A DNA stretch of 64,000 nucleotides. Origin: Plantibacter flavus. Lineage in GTDB: Bacteria > Actinomycetota > Actinomycetes > Actinomycetales > Microbacteriaceae. The notes below the pieces were generated by a model that was given only the letters and a program-made list of their open reading frames with translations, made no database searches and was not told the origin of the DNA. Both the position numbers and the translations under genes were made by a program. Shown piece after piece: positions 8,665-17,673 of this stretch (position 1 is its first letter; the number at the start of each line of letters is the position of its first letter). The DNA lies in NCBI RefSeq assembly GCF_002024505.1, contig NZ_CP019402.1, positions 2,728,001-2,792,000 on the forward strand, in the 5' to 3' direction.

Positions 8665-9930
8665 CTATTCCGCTCGGCGCGATCCACTCCGCACACGACG
8701 CCCGCGTGCTCCACCCGCCGAGCGCCGCGAGCGGTCCCGCACCGGCGTCGACGGTTGGTCGAGGACGGTGGACACGAACCGCCGCAACGCGACGGGAAGC
8801 GCTCCGCGCGGGGCCTGGTCACGCAGGCTCCTCCCCGCGATCACCGCGGCGTCCACCACCCGTTGGTCCTCCGGCAGGAGCGCGGCCGCTTCGATCCCGC
8901 CGAAGCGCGAGAGCGTGGACGCCAGCTGGCCGGCCGGACCGGTACCGAGCGCGACGCCACGCAGCCGGTTCACGACCACCGAGATGCGCGACGGGTCGAC
9001 GAGTTCGACGAGTTCCGCGTGCCCGCGGAGCAGCCTCGTGACCCCGACCGGGTCGGCCGCGCCGACCTCCACCACCCGGTCTGCGGCCCCGAGGACGGCG
9101 AACGCCGCCCCGTTCCGTCTGGGCGCGAACAGGTCGCTCGAGATCTCCTCGTCCGCCTCCAGGCAGAATGCCGTGTCGATCACGATGTCGTCCATCCACG
9201 CCCGGCACCGTTCGATGGTCGTCGCGACGCGCTCCGTCGACAGTTCCGTCCAGCGCGCCGCACGGGAGATGCCGGTCAGGACCCGGAACGCCCCGGACGG
9301 CGACGGATGGACGACCGCGATCCGCTCGAGCTGCTCGACGTCGAGCGCTCCACTTCCGGCCAGCCGGCAGGCCGCGGCGAACCCGGGTGCCTCGTCGAGG
9401 AGGCCGAGCATGGCCGCGACCGATGACCCGTAGGTGTCCGCGTCGATGAGGACGACCCGGCGTCCGCGCGCGGCGAGTTCACTGGCGATGCCCGCGGCGA
9501 CGGTGGTCGTGCCGGGCGACCCGGCCGCGCCCCACACCGCGATGACCCGCCCGGCGGCCTGGGCGACCGGACGAGGGCCGTCACCGCCGAGGTCGAGCGG
9601 CGCGATGGCCCGATCCAGCTCCTCGGGATCGACCGGCAGGAGGACGATGTCGACCAGGCCCAGCCCCGCCGCATGGCGACGCTCGGACTCACCGGACGCG
9701 AGCGCCACGACCCTCGTACCCACGCGGTCCGCGAGGTCGATGAGTTCGGCGCTCAGGCGGTCGACCCCGGGTGACACGAGCAGCACGTCGACGGGCGTCC
9801 CGGCACCGATGCGCTCGTCGAGTTCGGCGCCGTCGTGACAGCGCCAGGCGACGCGGTGTCCGAGGTCGAGCATCGTCGCGAGGATCTCGCCCTCGACCCG
9901 CGGATCGAGGGCGAGTCCGACACGCAGCAT
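8665..9930 (-). CDS. CpaE-like P-loop protein with degenerate Walker A
   Basis: This 421-residue protein has an N-terminal receiver-like region (about 1-120; MLRVGLALDPRVEG, DVLLVSPGVDRL) followed by a MinD/ParA-type domain (about 130-390). This is the architecture of CpaE in tight-adherence pilus systems. The P-loop reads GAAGSPGTTTVAAG and lacks the lysines of a normal KGGxGKT motif; Walker A' LIDADTYGSS is retained. The start at 9930 overlaps the upstream SAF gene stop by one base (TGATG), so the two are coupled. No pilin, CpaF ATPase or TadB/C gene is in the window. ATPase activity is doubtful. Confidence 0.66.
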   Translation of the reverse strand: MLRVGLALDPRVEGEILATMLDLGHRVAWRCHDGAELDERIGAGTPVDVLLVSPGVDRLSAELIDLADRVGTRVVALASGESERRHAAGLGLVDIVLLPVDPEELDRAIAPLDLGGDGPRPVAQAAGRVIAVWGAAGSPGTTTVAAGIASELAARGRRVVLIDADTYGSSVAAMLGLLDEAPGFAAACRLAGSGALDVEQLERIAVVHPSPSGAFRVLTGISRAARWTELSTERVATTIERCRAWMDDIVIDTAFCLEADEEISSDLFAPRRNGAAFAVLGAADRVVEVGAADPVGVTRLLRGHAELVELVDPSRISVVVNRLRGVALGTGPAGQLASTLSRFGGIEAAALLPEDQRVVDAAVIAGRSLRDQAPRGALPVALRRFVSTVLDQPSTPVRDRSRRSAGGARGRRVRSGSRRAE

Positions 9931-10667
9931 CAGCGTTCGCCGGGCTCGGTGGGGACCACGGACAGCAGGTGCGCTGCAGCCGTCGCCGAGAGGACCGTCG
10001 CGACGGTCGAGCGTGGGACCGCGAGCTCGAGCGCGACCGAGCCGCGGCCGGACAGGAGCCCTTCGTCCTCGCCGACCCGTACGACCGTCGCGGCCGAGAC
10101 CAGCACCTCCGGCACTCCGTACCCGTCGCCTTCCGGCGCGGCCGCCCAGAGGTCGACGACGGTCCCCGGCACGACGTCGGCGCCGAGCCGGCCGGCCGGT
10201 TCGACGACGAGCGTGGTCACGCCGACGGCGCTCGCCTCGCCGAGCGCGTCGAGCGGTACGAGCTCCCCCGCCGCGATCGTCCGCGTGACGACGATTCCCG
10301 CCGGCGGCGCCGCTCCGGCTCCGAGGTACCCGCTTTCGACCGATCCCAGACGTGCGTCGATCACCTGGAGTGAGGAGCGGTCGAGCCGCGTTCCGGGCGC
10401 CAGCGTCTCGGAGGCCGCATACACCGGGGTCGTCCGACTCGAGGTCGTGACGAGCCACCACACCCCCAGGATCGACGCGACCACCAGCATGAGGCCCACG
10501 AGGAAGCGTGGGTCCACCCAGATGCGCGACCGGGACACCGGCCGTCCGCCGACACCATGACGCAGTCCGGCGAGACGGTCGCTCATCCGCTCGTCGCCGT
10601 CGCTTCGCGCCCCTCCGCCTTCCGATCCGTGTCCCCGCTCGCTTCCCCGCACCGTCTCCTCCTTCAT
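9930..10667 (-). CDS. SAF-domain membrane-anchored protein (CpaB/RcpC-like)
   Basis: This protein of about 245 residues has a charged N-terminus, one membrane segment (FLVGLMLVVASILGVWWLV) and a periplasmic-side SAF domain starting at PVYAASETLAPGTRL. The same fold is found in CpaB/RcpC pilus proteins and FlgA. It is coupled to the downstream CpaE-like gene, so the two probably act together. The start is uncertain: ATG at 10667 is used, while ATG at 10586 (MSDRLAGL) would give a shorter protein with a more usual N-terminus. It is divergent from the excisionase-like gene. Confidence 0.63.
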   Translation of the reverse strand: MKEETVRGSERGHGSEGGGARSDGDERMSDRLAGLRHGVGGRPVSRSRIWVDPRFLVGLMLVVASILGVWWLVTTSSRTTPVYAASETLAPGTRLDRSSLQVIDARLGSVESGYLGAGAAPPAGIVVTRTIAAGELVPLDALGEASAVGVTTLVVEPAGRLGADVVPGTVVDLWAAAPEGDGYGVPEVLVSAATVVRVGEDEGLLSGRGSVALELAVPRSTVATVLSATAAAHLLSVVPTEPGER

Positions 10668-10763
10668 GGGCACCCCGCGCGCCGCTTCCGGTCCCATGCT
10701 GCCCGGGCTCCGGACATCGCGCCGAAGTTATCCACAGCCCGGCGGACGATGCTCGCGCGAGAG

Positions 10764-10775
10764 GATAATCGAGGA
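10764..10775 (+). promoter_or_regulatory. -10 box predicting a leaderless excisionase-like mRNA
   Basis: GATAAT (10764-10769) is followed by six bases and the ATG at 10776. A GAGGA sequence overlaps the spacer but is too close to the start to act as a standard ribosome site. Confidence 0.45.
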
Positions 10776-11072
10776 ATGGAATCGCAGCGCGATGCGGCCC
10801 CGCTCGGTCGCTTCCTCACCGTCGCCGACACGGCCGAGGTCTTGAACGTCTCGGCCCAGCACGTGGCCGAGCTCATCTCGAGCGGTGAGCTGCCCGCCAT
10901 CCGGATCGGGCGCAGCGGACCGTGGCGCATCGAGTTCCCGGCACTCGAAGCCTTCATCAGCGGTCAGTACGAGGAGGCACGTCGTGCAGGCCTCTGGCAT
11001 CAGGCCCAGCTCACCGAACTCGCCGAGTTCTCCGGCGCACCGATGCTCCGGCCCGTGCCTCCCCTCGGCTGA
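10776..11072 (+). CDS. Excisionase/MerR-type helix-turn-helix DNA-binding protein
   Basis: A 98-residue protein with a winged helix-turn-helix of the excisionase (HTH_17) class: FLTVADTAEVLNVSAQHVAELISSGELPAIRIG, followed by WRIEFPALEAFI. The last 30 residues are outside the domain. Proteins of this type (BldC-like) are common small chromosomal regulators in actinobacteria and need not be phage-related; no integrase is present. Its target is unknown. It may regulate the divergent SAF/CpaE-like pair, with which it shares a 108-base intergenic region containing one TTATCCACA DnaA-box match (10728-10736). Confidence 0.8.
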   Translation: MESQRDAAPLGRFLTVADTAEVLNVSAQHVAELISSGELPAIRIGRSGPWRIEFPALEAFISGQYEEARRAGLWHQAQLTELAEFSGAPMLRPVPPLG

Positions 11073-11105
11073 GCCCCGGCCCCGGCGGGCGCCCGCCGAA
11101 ACGCC

Positions 11106-11696
11106 TCAGGCAGCACGCTCGACGATGACGACCTCCGAGAGCACGACGACGCGGATCTGTTCGACGCTCCGGCTCCGGCGCGGCGACCCCGGCTCGTGGA
11201 CGGCCAGATCGAGATGATCGCGGCCCACCCGGTCGATCGTGCCCGTCCAGCTGCCCGTCCGGGTCCGCACGACCACCGCAGCACGGCGCCGGCACAGATC
11301 ACGGAGCAGGAATGAGACGGTCAGGCGGTCGAGCAGTCGCGGTTCGCGGACCGCGACGTCGTCGAGACTCCAATCGACCTGGGTCTGCGTCATGGCGACT
11401 GCCGCGATCGCATCGAACGGGACGACGACCTCCCGGCCGCCCGGGCTGCCGGAATCGGCCTGCAACCAGTCCTTCCCGATGCTCCGGACCCGCAGCCGCC
11501 AGGTCGTCCCGTCGACGAGTTCGACGACGAGCGGTCCCGGTGCGCCGGCATCGCCGCAGAGGGCGACCAGCCGCTCACGGAGGGTGAGACGCCCACGCCG
11601 GAGCCGCTCGGCCTCGATGCGGACGGCGTCGTCGTCGACGGCGAGCTCGTCGTCGAGCTGACCGGCGAGATCGTCGAACAGGCTGTCCCAACGCAT
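11106..11696 (-). CDS. Hypothetical protein, possible tandem small beta-barrel
   Basis: A 196-residue soluble protein I do not recognise. An acidic helical N-terminus (about 1-55) is followed by two beta-rich stretches of similar plan: GPLVVELVDGTTWRLRVRSI (about 66-115) and AAVVVRTRTGSWTGTIDRVG (about 145-190). These look like Sm/SH3-type small barrels, but that is inference from the pattern of alternating residues. The ATG at 11696 is chosen because the longer in-frame version adds arginine-rich sequence with no ribosome site. It is convergent with the excisionase-like gene and divergent from the Rv3235-like gene. Confidence 0.55.
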   Translation of the reverse strand: MRWDSLFDDLAGQLDDELAVDDDAVRIEAERLRRGRLTLRERLVALCGDAGAPGPLVVELVDGTTWRLRVRSIGKDWLQADSGSPGGREVVVPFDAIAAVAMTQTQVDWSLDDVAVREPRLLDRLTVSFLLRDLCRRRAAVVVRTRTGSWTGTIDRVGRDHLDLAVHEPGSPRRSRSVEQIRVVVLSEVVIVERAA

Positions 11697-11770
11697 ACGC
11701 CGACGGTAGTGCGCCGAGAGCGGCCTCGTCCGGCGTTCTCCACAGACCCCTGGTCCTGGACGCGGGGTAC

Positions 11771-11799
11771 CTGACATGATGAGTGTGACATTTCAGATT
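11771..11799 (+). promoter_or_regulatory. Candidate sigma-70 promoter of the Rv3235-like gene
   Basis: CTGACA (11771-11776), a 17-base spacer and CAGATT (11794-11799) resemble a housekeeping promoter upstream of the gene at 11844. A GGAGG ribosome site lies five bases before its ATG. Confidence 0.35.
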
Positions 11800-11843
11800 C
11801 CGGTCGCCCGACTCGTGGCGCCCGCGCACCCCTCGGAGGCCCC

Positions 11844-12344
11844 ATGAGCACCGCTGCCCGGCACGACGACGACGAGCCCGAAGCACGCACGGCTCGCCTC
11901 CGGCCCGCGCCTCCGCTCCCCGAGCGACGCACGCGAGAGGCACGGGCGGCCGCCCGGACCGGTGCGGACGACTACTTCGCGCCCCAACCGGCGCCCCGAG
12001 CCGAGCTCCCCGATCCGCGACCACTGCTCGAGAACCTGACTCGGAGCGTGATCGAGGTGATCGCCGGAGCCCGCGACCTCACGCAGCTCGCGCGCTGGAT
12101 CACCGCCGACGTGCACACCGTCCTACTGAAGCGCGTGATCCTCGCCGAACGGGCACGACGCGTCCGCGGCGTCCCGGGCACCGTCCCGGTCGTCTCGATC
12201 GGCACCGTGACCGTCTCCGAGCCACGCGACGGCGTCGTGGAGTCCGTGGTCGTCGTCCACGGACGAGCCCGGTCCCGAGCCGTGGCCATCCGACTGGAGG
12301 GCTTGGACGGCCGCTGGAGGGCGACCTCGGTGAGCGTGCTCTGA
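11844..12344 (+). CDS. Rv3235-family protein (DUF6459)
   Basis: A 166-residue protein with an arginine/proline/alanine-rich, probably disordered first 55 residues. A compact alpha/beta domain follows (LTRSVIEVIAGARDLTQLARWI ... VVVVHGRARSRAVAIRLE), with a C-terminal RWRATSVSVL. This pattern and the place just downstream of secA, in the opposite orientation, match M. tuberculosis Rv3235. No biochemical role is known to me. It may couple to the Sec system only by conserved neighbourhood. Confidence 0.7.
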   Translation: MSTAARHDDDEPEARTARLRPAPPLPERRTREARAAARTGADDYFAPQPAPRAELPDPRPLLENLTRSVIEVIAGARDLTQLARWITADVHTVLLKRVILAERARRVRGVPGTVPVVSIGTVTVSEPRDGVVESVVVVHGRARSRAVAIRLEGLDGRWRATSVSVL

Positions 12345-12377
12345 CCGCCGCGGCACGTCCGCCCGCACCCGACAGAC

Positions 12378-12420
12378 GGGAGCCCTCCGAACCGATGTCG
12401 CCATGGTCCGGAGGGCCCCC
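12378..12420. terminator. Bidirectional hairpin between the Rv3235-like gene and secA
   Basis: Arms 12378-12393 and 12405-12420 pair over 16 bases with two imperfect positions and are followed by GTTT on the plus strand. It lies between two convergent genes and probably serves both. Confidence 0.65.
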
Positions 12421-12439
12421 GTTTCGTGCCGGCGTGGGC

Positions 12440-15268
12440 CTACTTCTTCTTGCCCTGCTTGCGACGGTCCGAACGGTTGCTCGGAGCAGCCGCAGGGGCT
12501 TCTGACTGCTGACCGAAGGCCCCGCGCGACGCCTTCGCGGCCGGGGCCGCCTTCGTCGCGGGAGCCGCGTCGCCGGCGGGACGGTTCGTCTGCTGGAGGC
12601 GCTGTGCGCGTTCGGTGGCCGCCTTCTCGATCTGCCCGCGCTGATTGCGGACCTCGACCCCGCCCTGCTCGGTCGGTGCGGAGTAGCTGAGCTTCTCGGT
12701 GTCTGGGGTCTCCTGCGTGAGGCCCTTGGCCGTGATCGCCGGTGCGGCGGTGCCGGCATCGACCTCGCCGGCGACCTCGACCTCGAGGTTGAACAGGAAG
12801 CCGACGCTCTCCTCACGGATCTGGCCCATCATCTGCTGGAACATCGCGTAGCCCTCGCGCTGGTACTCGACCAGCGGATCGCGCTGCGCCATGGCCCGGA
12901 GACCGATGCCGTCCTTCAGGTAGTCCATCTCGTACAGGTGGTCGCGCCAGCGGCGGTCGATCACCTGGAGGACGACGCGGCGCTCGAGCTCGCGCATCGC
13001 CGGGGCGCCGAGCGACTCCTCGCGGTTGGTGTAGGCGAGTTTGGCGTCGGAGAGGATCTCGCGGCGCATGAAGTCGCGGTTGATCCGCCCCTTCGTCCCG
13101 GCCTCCTGGACGACCTCGTCGATTGTCAGGCCGACGGGGTAGAGCGTCTTCAGTTCTGCCCAGAGTGCGTCGAAGTCCCAGTCGTCGCCGTTACCCTCGC
13201 CGGTGTGCTCGTCGAGGACGTCGTCGACGACGCTCTCCAGGAACTGCTGCGCACGATCGTGGAGGTCGTCTCCCTCGAGGATGTGGCGGCGGTCGGAGTA
13301 GATCGCCTCACGCTGCCGGTTGAGGACGTCGTCGTACTTGAGCACGTTCTTGCGGATCTCCGCGTTCCGCGCCTCGACTTGCGACTGGGCGCTGCGGATC
13401 GCGCGGCTCACGATCTTCGACTCGATCGCGAGATCGTCGGGCACGTTCTGGCGCCCCATGAGGCTCTCCGCGGCTCCGGCGTTGAAGAGGCGCATGAGGT
13501 CGTCGGTGAGGGACAGGTAGAACCGGCTCTCGCCCGGGTCTCCCTGACGCCCGGAGCGACCGCGCAGCTGGTTGTCGATGCGGCGCGACTCGTGGCGTTC
13601 GGTACCGAGGACGTAGAGTCCACCGGCGTCGATGACCTTGTCGGCCTCCTCCTTGACTGCGGCCTTCACCTCGGTGAAGACCTCGTCCCACGCGGCCTCG
13701 TACTCCTCGGGGGTGTCGATCGGGCTGAGGCCCTTGGCGTTCATCTCCGCGACAGCGAGGAACTCGGCGTTGCCGCCGAGCATGATGTCGGTTCCACGAC
13801 CGGCCATGTTGGTGGCGACGGTGACCGAGCCGAGTCGACCGGCCTGGGCGATGATCGCGGCTTCACGCGCGTGGTTCTTCGCGTTGAGGACCTCGTGCTT
13901 GACGCCCTTCTTGGCGAGGAGCCGCGACAGGTACTCGCTCTTCTCGACGCTCGTCGTGCCCACGAGGACCGGCTGGCCCTGCTCGTGGCGCTCGACGATG
14001 TCCTCGACGACCTGTGCGAACTTCGCCTCCTCGTTCTTGTACACGAGGTCCGACTGGTCGATGCGCTGCATGGGGCGGTTGGTCGGGATCGGGACGACGC
14101 CGAGCTTGTACGTCGACATGAACTCCGCCGCCTCGGTCTCGGCAGTACCGGTCATGCCGGACAGCTTCTCGTAGAGACGGAAGTAGTTCTGGAGCGTCAC
14201 GGTCGCGAGGGTCTGGTTCTCGGCCTGGACGGCGACGCCCTCCTTGGCCTCGATCGCCTGGTGGATGCCCTCGTTGTAGCGACGTCCGACCAGGATGCGA
14301 CCGGTGTGCTCGTCGACGATGAGCACCTCGCCGTTCATCACGACGTAGTCCTTGTCCTTCTTGAAGAGCGCGCGGGCCTTGATCGCGTTGTTCAGGAAGG
14401 AGATGAGCGGGGTGTTGGCGGACTCGTAGAGGTTGTCGATGCCGAGGTAGTCCTCGACCTTCTCGATGCCGGGCTCGAGCACGCCGACGGTGCGCTTCTT
14501 CTCGTCGACCTCGAAGTCCTCACCGGGCTCGAGTCGTACCGCGAGCCGCGCGAACTCCTGGAACCATCGGTTCGCCTCACCGGAGGCCTTGCCGGAGATG
14601 ATGAGCGGGGTCCGTGCCTCGTCGATGAGGATGGAGTCGACCTCGTCGACGACGGCGAAGAAGTGACCGCGCTGGACCATGTCCTTGGCCTGCCACGCCA
14701 TGTTGTCGCGGAGGTAGTCGAAGCCGAACTGGTTGTTCGTGCCGTAGGTGATGTCGGCCGCGTACTGCTCGCGACGCTGCTCCGGCGTCTGCCCCTCGAC
14801 GATCACACCGGTCGTCATGCCGAGCGCACGGAAGACGCGCCCCATGATCTCCGACTGGTACGACGCGAGGTAGTCGTTCACCGTGACGATGTGCACGCCC
14901 TTGCCGGCGATGGCGTTGAGGTAGGCCGGAAGGGTCGCGACGAGCGTCTTGCCCTCACCGGTCTTCATCTCGGCGATGTTGCCGAGGTGGAGCGCGGCGC
15001 CACCCATGATCTGGACGTCGAAATGACGCATGCCGATCGTGCGGCGTGCAGCTTCGCGAACCGCGGCGAAAGCCTCGGGGAGGAGGTCGTCGAGGGTCTC
15101 GCCGTTCTCGAAGCGCTCGCGCAGCTCGACGGTCTCGCTCTTCAGCTCCTCGTCGCTCAACTCCGTGAAGTCGTCCTCGAGGGCATTGACCGCCTTCGTG
15201 AGGCTGGTCAGCTTCCGGAGGATGCGACCTTCGCCGACGCGAAGGATCTTCTCAAGTGGTGAGGCCAC
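12440..15268 (-). CDS. secA: Preprotein translocase ATPase SecA (SecA1)
   Basis: This is the motor ATPase that drives precursors through SecYEG. It has 942 residues, full length. Walker A MKTGEGKT is at residues 101-108, the DEAD-like box [16 protein letters not shown] near 210, GRGTDI near 490 and [12 protein letters not shown] near 570. The C-terminus is alanine-rich and ends in [10 protein letters not shown] with no cysteine-type zinc finger, as is usual for actinobacterial SecA1. The GTG at 15268 has GGAGAG six bases upstream. Downstream comes the Rv3235-like gene, upstream the PadR and hpf genes. Confidence 0.97.
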   Translation of the reverse strand: MASPLEKILRVGEGRILRKLTSLTKAVNALEDDFTELSDEELKSETVELRERFENGETLDDLLPEAFAAVREAARRTIGMRHFDVQIMGGAALHLGNIAEMKTGEGKTLVATLPAYLNAIAGKGVHIVTVNDYLASYQSEIMGRVFRALGMTTGVIVEGQTPEQRREQYAADITYGTNNQFGFDYLRDNMAWQAKDMVQRGHFFAVVDEVDSILIDEARTPLIISGKASGEANRWFQEFARLAVRLEPGEDFEVDEKKRTVGVLEPGIEKVEDYLGIDNLYESANTPLISFLNNAIKARALFKKDKDYVVMNGEVLIVDEHTGRILVGRRYNEGIHQAIEAKEGVAVQAENQTLATVTLQNYFRLYEKLSGMTGTAETEAAEFMSTYKLGVVPIPTNRPMQRIDQSDLVYKNEEAKFAQVVEDIVERHEQGQPVLVGTTSVEKSEYLSRLLAKKGVKHEVLNAKNHAREAAIIAQAGRLGSVTVATNMAGRGTDIMLGGNAEFLAVAEMNAKGLSPIDTPEEYEAAWDEVFTEVKAAVKEEADKVIDAGGLYVLGTERHESRRIDNQLRGRSGRQGDPGESRFYLSLTDDLMRLFNAGAAESLMGRQNVPDDLAIESKIVSRAIRSAQSQVEARNAEIRKNVLKYDDVLNRQREAIYSDRRHILEGDDLHDRAQQFLESVVDDVLDEHTGEGNGDDWDFDALWAELKTLYPVGLTIDEVVQEAGTKGRINRDFMRREILSDAKLAYTNREESLGAPAMRELERRVVLQVIDRRWRDHLYEMDYLKDGIGLRAMAQRDPLVEYQREGYAMFQQMMGQIREESVGFLFNLEVEVAGEVDAGTAAPAITAKGLTQETPDTEKLSYSAPTEQGGVEVRNQRGQIEKAATERAQRLQQTNRPAGDAAPATKAAPAAKASRGAFGQQSEAPAAAPSNRSDRRKQGKKK

Positions 15269-15465
15269 GAATTGCTCTCCATTACGTGTTCCTGATCTCC
15301 GTCCTGGTCGACTGACCGGGACGGACGGGGTGCACCAGAACGGGGCAGTCCTCTGAACATGTTAGCGGGGAGTCCCTTGAGTGGACGCTGTGTATCGAGG
15401 GGCGGACGGATGTCGACGGAGCGCCGCCGCAGTGCGGGACGGACGGCTCACTAGGCTGGCGACAC

Positions 15466-15478
15466 CCTACCGCGTAGG
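15466..15478. promoter_or_regulatory. Candidate PadR operator CCTAC-CGC-GTAGG
   Basis: A 5-3-5 inverted repeat lies about ten bases downstream of a TAGGCT -10 box (15452-15457) and 17 bases before the padR-like start. Binding there would block the gene's own promoter. The link to this PadR protein is an inference from position. Confidence 0.35.
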
Positions 15479-15495
15479 TAATTGATGGAGGTTCG

Positions 15496-16116
15496 ATGTC
15501 GGTCAAGCACGGTCTGCTCGCGATCCTCGCGCTCGGTGACGACTACGGGTACCGTCTGCGTGGCGAGTTCGACCGGCGGACGACGCCCGACACGCCGCTC
15601 AACGTCGGCCAGGCCTATGCGACCCTCGATCGTCTCGAGCGGGACGGCCTCGTCGAGCGCGCCGCCGTGGACGCACAGGGGCATGTCTTCTACCGCATCA
15701 CCGCCGACGGGCGCGTCGTGCTCGAACGCTGGTGGGCGACACCCGTCACGGCGAGCGCCTCGCGGGACGAACTCCCGAACAAGGTCGCCCTCGCGGCGTC
15801 ACTCGACGGCGTCGACGTGTTCGGGGTCATCGCCGTCCAACGCGCGTGGGCACTCGATCTCGTACAGCAGCTCGACGAGGACCTCTCGGCGCTCCCCCCG
15901 ACACCGCAGGGTGACATCGCGTGGATCGGGCTCGAAGCCAGACGGCGACGCTCCCTGGCCGAGCTCGACTGGCTCGAGGCGACCTCGGCACGCCTGCGCG
16001 TGCACGACGCCGTCTTCGACGTCGCCACCGACATGCCACGACGCGGCCGCCCGGCGAACCGGGCGACCGCGTCGGTCGGAGTGCAGGACGCTAGTTCGAG
16101 CCGTCCCCGAGGCTGA
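15496..16116 (+). CDS. PadR-family transcriptional regulator
   Basis: A 206-residue regulator with an N-terminal winged helix (SVKHGLLAILALGDDYGYRL ... NVGQAYATLDRLERDGLVE, about 2-75). A helical C-terminal domain (about 90-175) is typical of the longer PadR proteins that dimerise and bind small hydrophobic effectors. GGAGG stands seven bases before the ATG. No transporter gene, the usual partner, is adjacent. The gene ends inside hpf on the opposite strand (26-base tail overlap). Confidence 0.86.
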   Translation: MSVKHGLLAILALGDDYGYRLRGEFDRRTTPDTPLNVGQAYATLDRLERDGLVERAAVDAQGHVFYRITADGRVVLERWWATPVTASASRDELPNKVALAASLDGVDVFGVIAVQRAWALDLVQQLDEDLSALPPTPQGDIAWIGLEARRRRSLAELDWLEATSARLRVHDAVFDVATDMPRRGRPANRATASVGVQDASSSRPRG

Positions 16117-16735
16117 TCACGCCGTAGTCCCAGCCCTTACGGCGGTACACGACGCTCGCCCGCTCCGACGAGGCGTCGATGAACAGGAAGAAGTCGTGGC
16201 CGACGAGTTCCATGCGGTCGACGGCGTCTTCGACGCTCATCCACTCCGCGGGGAATTCCTTCGTGCGGATGACGACCGGCGAGTACGCCTCCTGCTCCTC
16301 GTCCTCGTGGGTCAGCGTCGCGACGCTGCCGGTCGCGACCTGCTCGAGCAGCTCCGGCGCGGCAGGGGTGATGTCGACGCCGCTGAACCCCTCGCTGCTG
16401 GCGGCGTGCAAGGAGGTGCGGTGCTTGCCACGGTGCTCCTTCTTGCGGTCCTTCGAGCGGCGGACGCGCTCGAGCATCCGCGCGATCGCGAGATCGAAGG
16501 CCACGTACTTGTCGGAGCCGGTCGACTCCGCACGAACCAACGGCCCGGGGCCGACGAGCGTCAGCTCGACACGGTCCTCGCCCTTGCGCCCGTTGGCGTC
16601 GTGATGGCGGGACACCTTGATGTCGAGCGACTGCGCCTGCTCGACCAGATGGGCGACCTTCTCCGCCTTCTCGGTCGCGTACTCGCGGAACCGATCGGTG
16701 ATGCCGAGTCCAAGTCCGACGATGTTGATATCCAC
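16091..16735 (-). CDS. hpf: Ribosome hibernation-promoting factor, long form
   Basis: This protein of 214 residues dimerises 70S ribosomes into 100S particles in starvation. The N-terminal S30Ae domain (MDINIVGLGLGITDRFREYA to about residue 110) contains the RVELTL strand. The C-terminal dimerisation domain (from about 150) has VVIRTKEFPAEWMSVEDAVDRMELVGHDFFLFID. The start is the GTG at 16735, preceded by GAGGAGG at six bases; the longer in-frame extension upstream has no such site. It lies between comF and secA, as in Mycobacterium. Confidence 0.94.
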   Translation of the reverse strand: MDINIVGLGLGITDRFREYATEKAEKVAHLVEQAQSLDIKVSRHHDANGRKGEDRVELTLVGPGPLVRAESTGSDKYVAFDLAIARMLERVRRSKDRKKEHRGKHRTSLHAASSEGFSGVDITPAAPELLEQVATGSVATLTHEDEEQEAYSPVVIRTKEFPAEWMSVEDAVDRMELVGHDFFLFIDASSERASVVYRRKGWDYGVISLGDGSN

Positions 16736-16876
16736 GTTCGACCTCCTCATCCGGCTGACCACCCGGTCCCGGGCGGTCCTTTCACGCCGTTCTGCAACCG
16801 TAGTGCCCGAGCCTGCGGAAGTCATCAGCGGCGTTCAGGCAACGTTCATCTTCCGGTCTCGGGACTCACCGTCCGT

Positions 16877-17581
16877 TCACGGTCCGACCCTGGCGAGGGC
16901 CACGACACCGACCACGAGGCCACCGCCGTCGTGCATCGCCCGGACGGCCTCCCCGACGGTGGCCCCCGTCGTGACGACGTCCTCCACGAGCAGGAAACGG
17001 CGCCCGCCGAGCCGCCGTGACGCGACGAGGGCCCCGGCGAGGTTCTCGAAGCGCTCCGCCCGACCGAAGTCCCGCTGGTCGGCTGGCTCCCGTGCCCACC
17101 GCAGCGGGCGCAACGGGCGGGCGCCGAGCCGGCGCACGAGCCGCTCCACCGGGTGGAAGCCCCGATCGCGGGCGGCGCATCGCCTGGCCGGGATCGTCGC
17201 GATCTCCGGCGAGACACCGCCCATCGCCCGGCTCGCCTCGAGCACGGCGGACCGGAACGCCGGTTCGAGCGCAGCGGCCAGCGGTCGGGCGAGGCCTGTC
17301 CGGGCGTCCTCCTTGTAGGCGAGGAGGACGGCGCCGACGAAAGCGTCATACCGACGGGCGGCGAGACCGGGGGTACCATCCGCATCGCTCCACCGCACGA
17401 GGTGGGCGTCGTCGTCGGAGGCCGCCGGCCGGACCAGACGCCGGCGGCAGGCGTCGCACAGCCCACGGTCCGGCGCGCCGCATCCGGCGCACGTGACCGG
17501 GACCAGCACGGCCCACGCGTCCAGGCAGGCTTCGCGGGCATGGACGAGGGGCGCACGTCGATTCGATGAGGATCGCATCAT
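16877..17581 (-). CDS. comF: ComF-family phosphoribosyltransferase-like protein
   Basis: A 234-residue protein with an N-terminal zinc-ribbon pair (CAGCGAPDRGLCDAC) and a C-terminal type I phosphoribosyltransferase domain. The PRPP-binding loop is FLLVEDVVTTGAT. ComF proteins take part in DNA uptake in naturally competent bacteria; here the role is unproven because no other competence genes are seen. Two adjacent ATG codons (17581 and 17578) are both possible starts. It lies 92 bases downstream of lpqB in the same direction. Confidence 0.85.
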   Translation of the reverse strand: MMRSSSNRRAPLVHAREACLDAWAVLVPVTCAGCGAPDRGLCDACRRRLVRPAASDDDAHLVRWSDADGTPGLAARRYDAFVGAVLLAYKEDARTGLARPLAAALEPAFRSAVLEASRAMGGVSPEIATIPARRCAARDRGFHPVERLVRRLGARPLRPLRWAREPADQRDFGRAERFENLAGALVASRRLGGRRFLLVEDVVTTGATVGEAVRAMHDGGGLVVGVVALARVGP

Positions 17582-17673
17582 CCGATGGTCGCGCCCGCGC
17601 AGCGCGTCCGGTGGCGCATCGTCCGAGACGCAGACGGCTCCGGGACTCCGGACGCGCTGTGGAGCGCGCTCAC

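Noticed and set aside
10728..10736. Replication origin signal from a DnaA box
   Set aside because: Only one box is present, with no dnaA, dnaN or gyrase genes, no AT-rich unwinding region and no box cluster.
10776..11072. Phage or integrative element marked by an excisionase-like gene
   Set aside because: No integrase, attachment repeats or phage genes are nearby, and such BldC-like proteins are normal chromosomal regulators in actinobacteria.
12938..15262. Long plus-strand open frame opposite secA (774 codons)
   Set aside because: It is the antisense of secA, a common effect of GC-rich codon usage; it has no motif or ribosome site.
12440..15268. SecA truncated because the C-terminal zinc motif is missing
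   Set aside because: Actinobacterial SecA1 proteins usually end in a lysine-rich tail without the Cys motif; all motor domains are complete.
15496..16116. PadR gene as a shadow of hpf because their ends overlap
   Set aside because: The 206-residue product has a clear PadR winged helix, a ribosome site and its own promoter; only 26 bases overlap.
16877..17581. Evidence of natural competence from comF
   Set aside because: No other DNA uptake genes are in the window, and comF is conserved next to hpf in non-competent actinobacteria.
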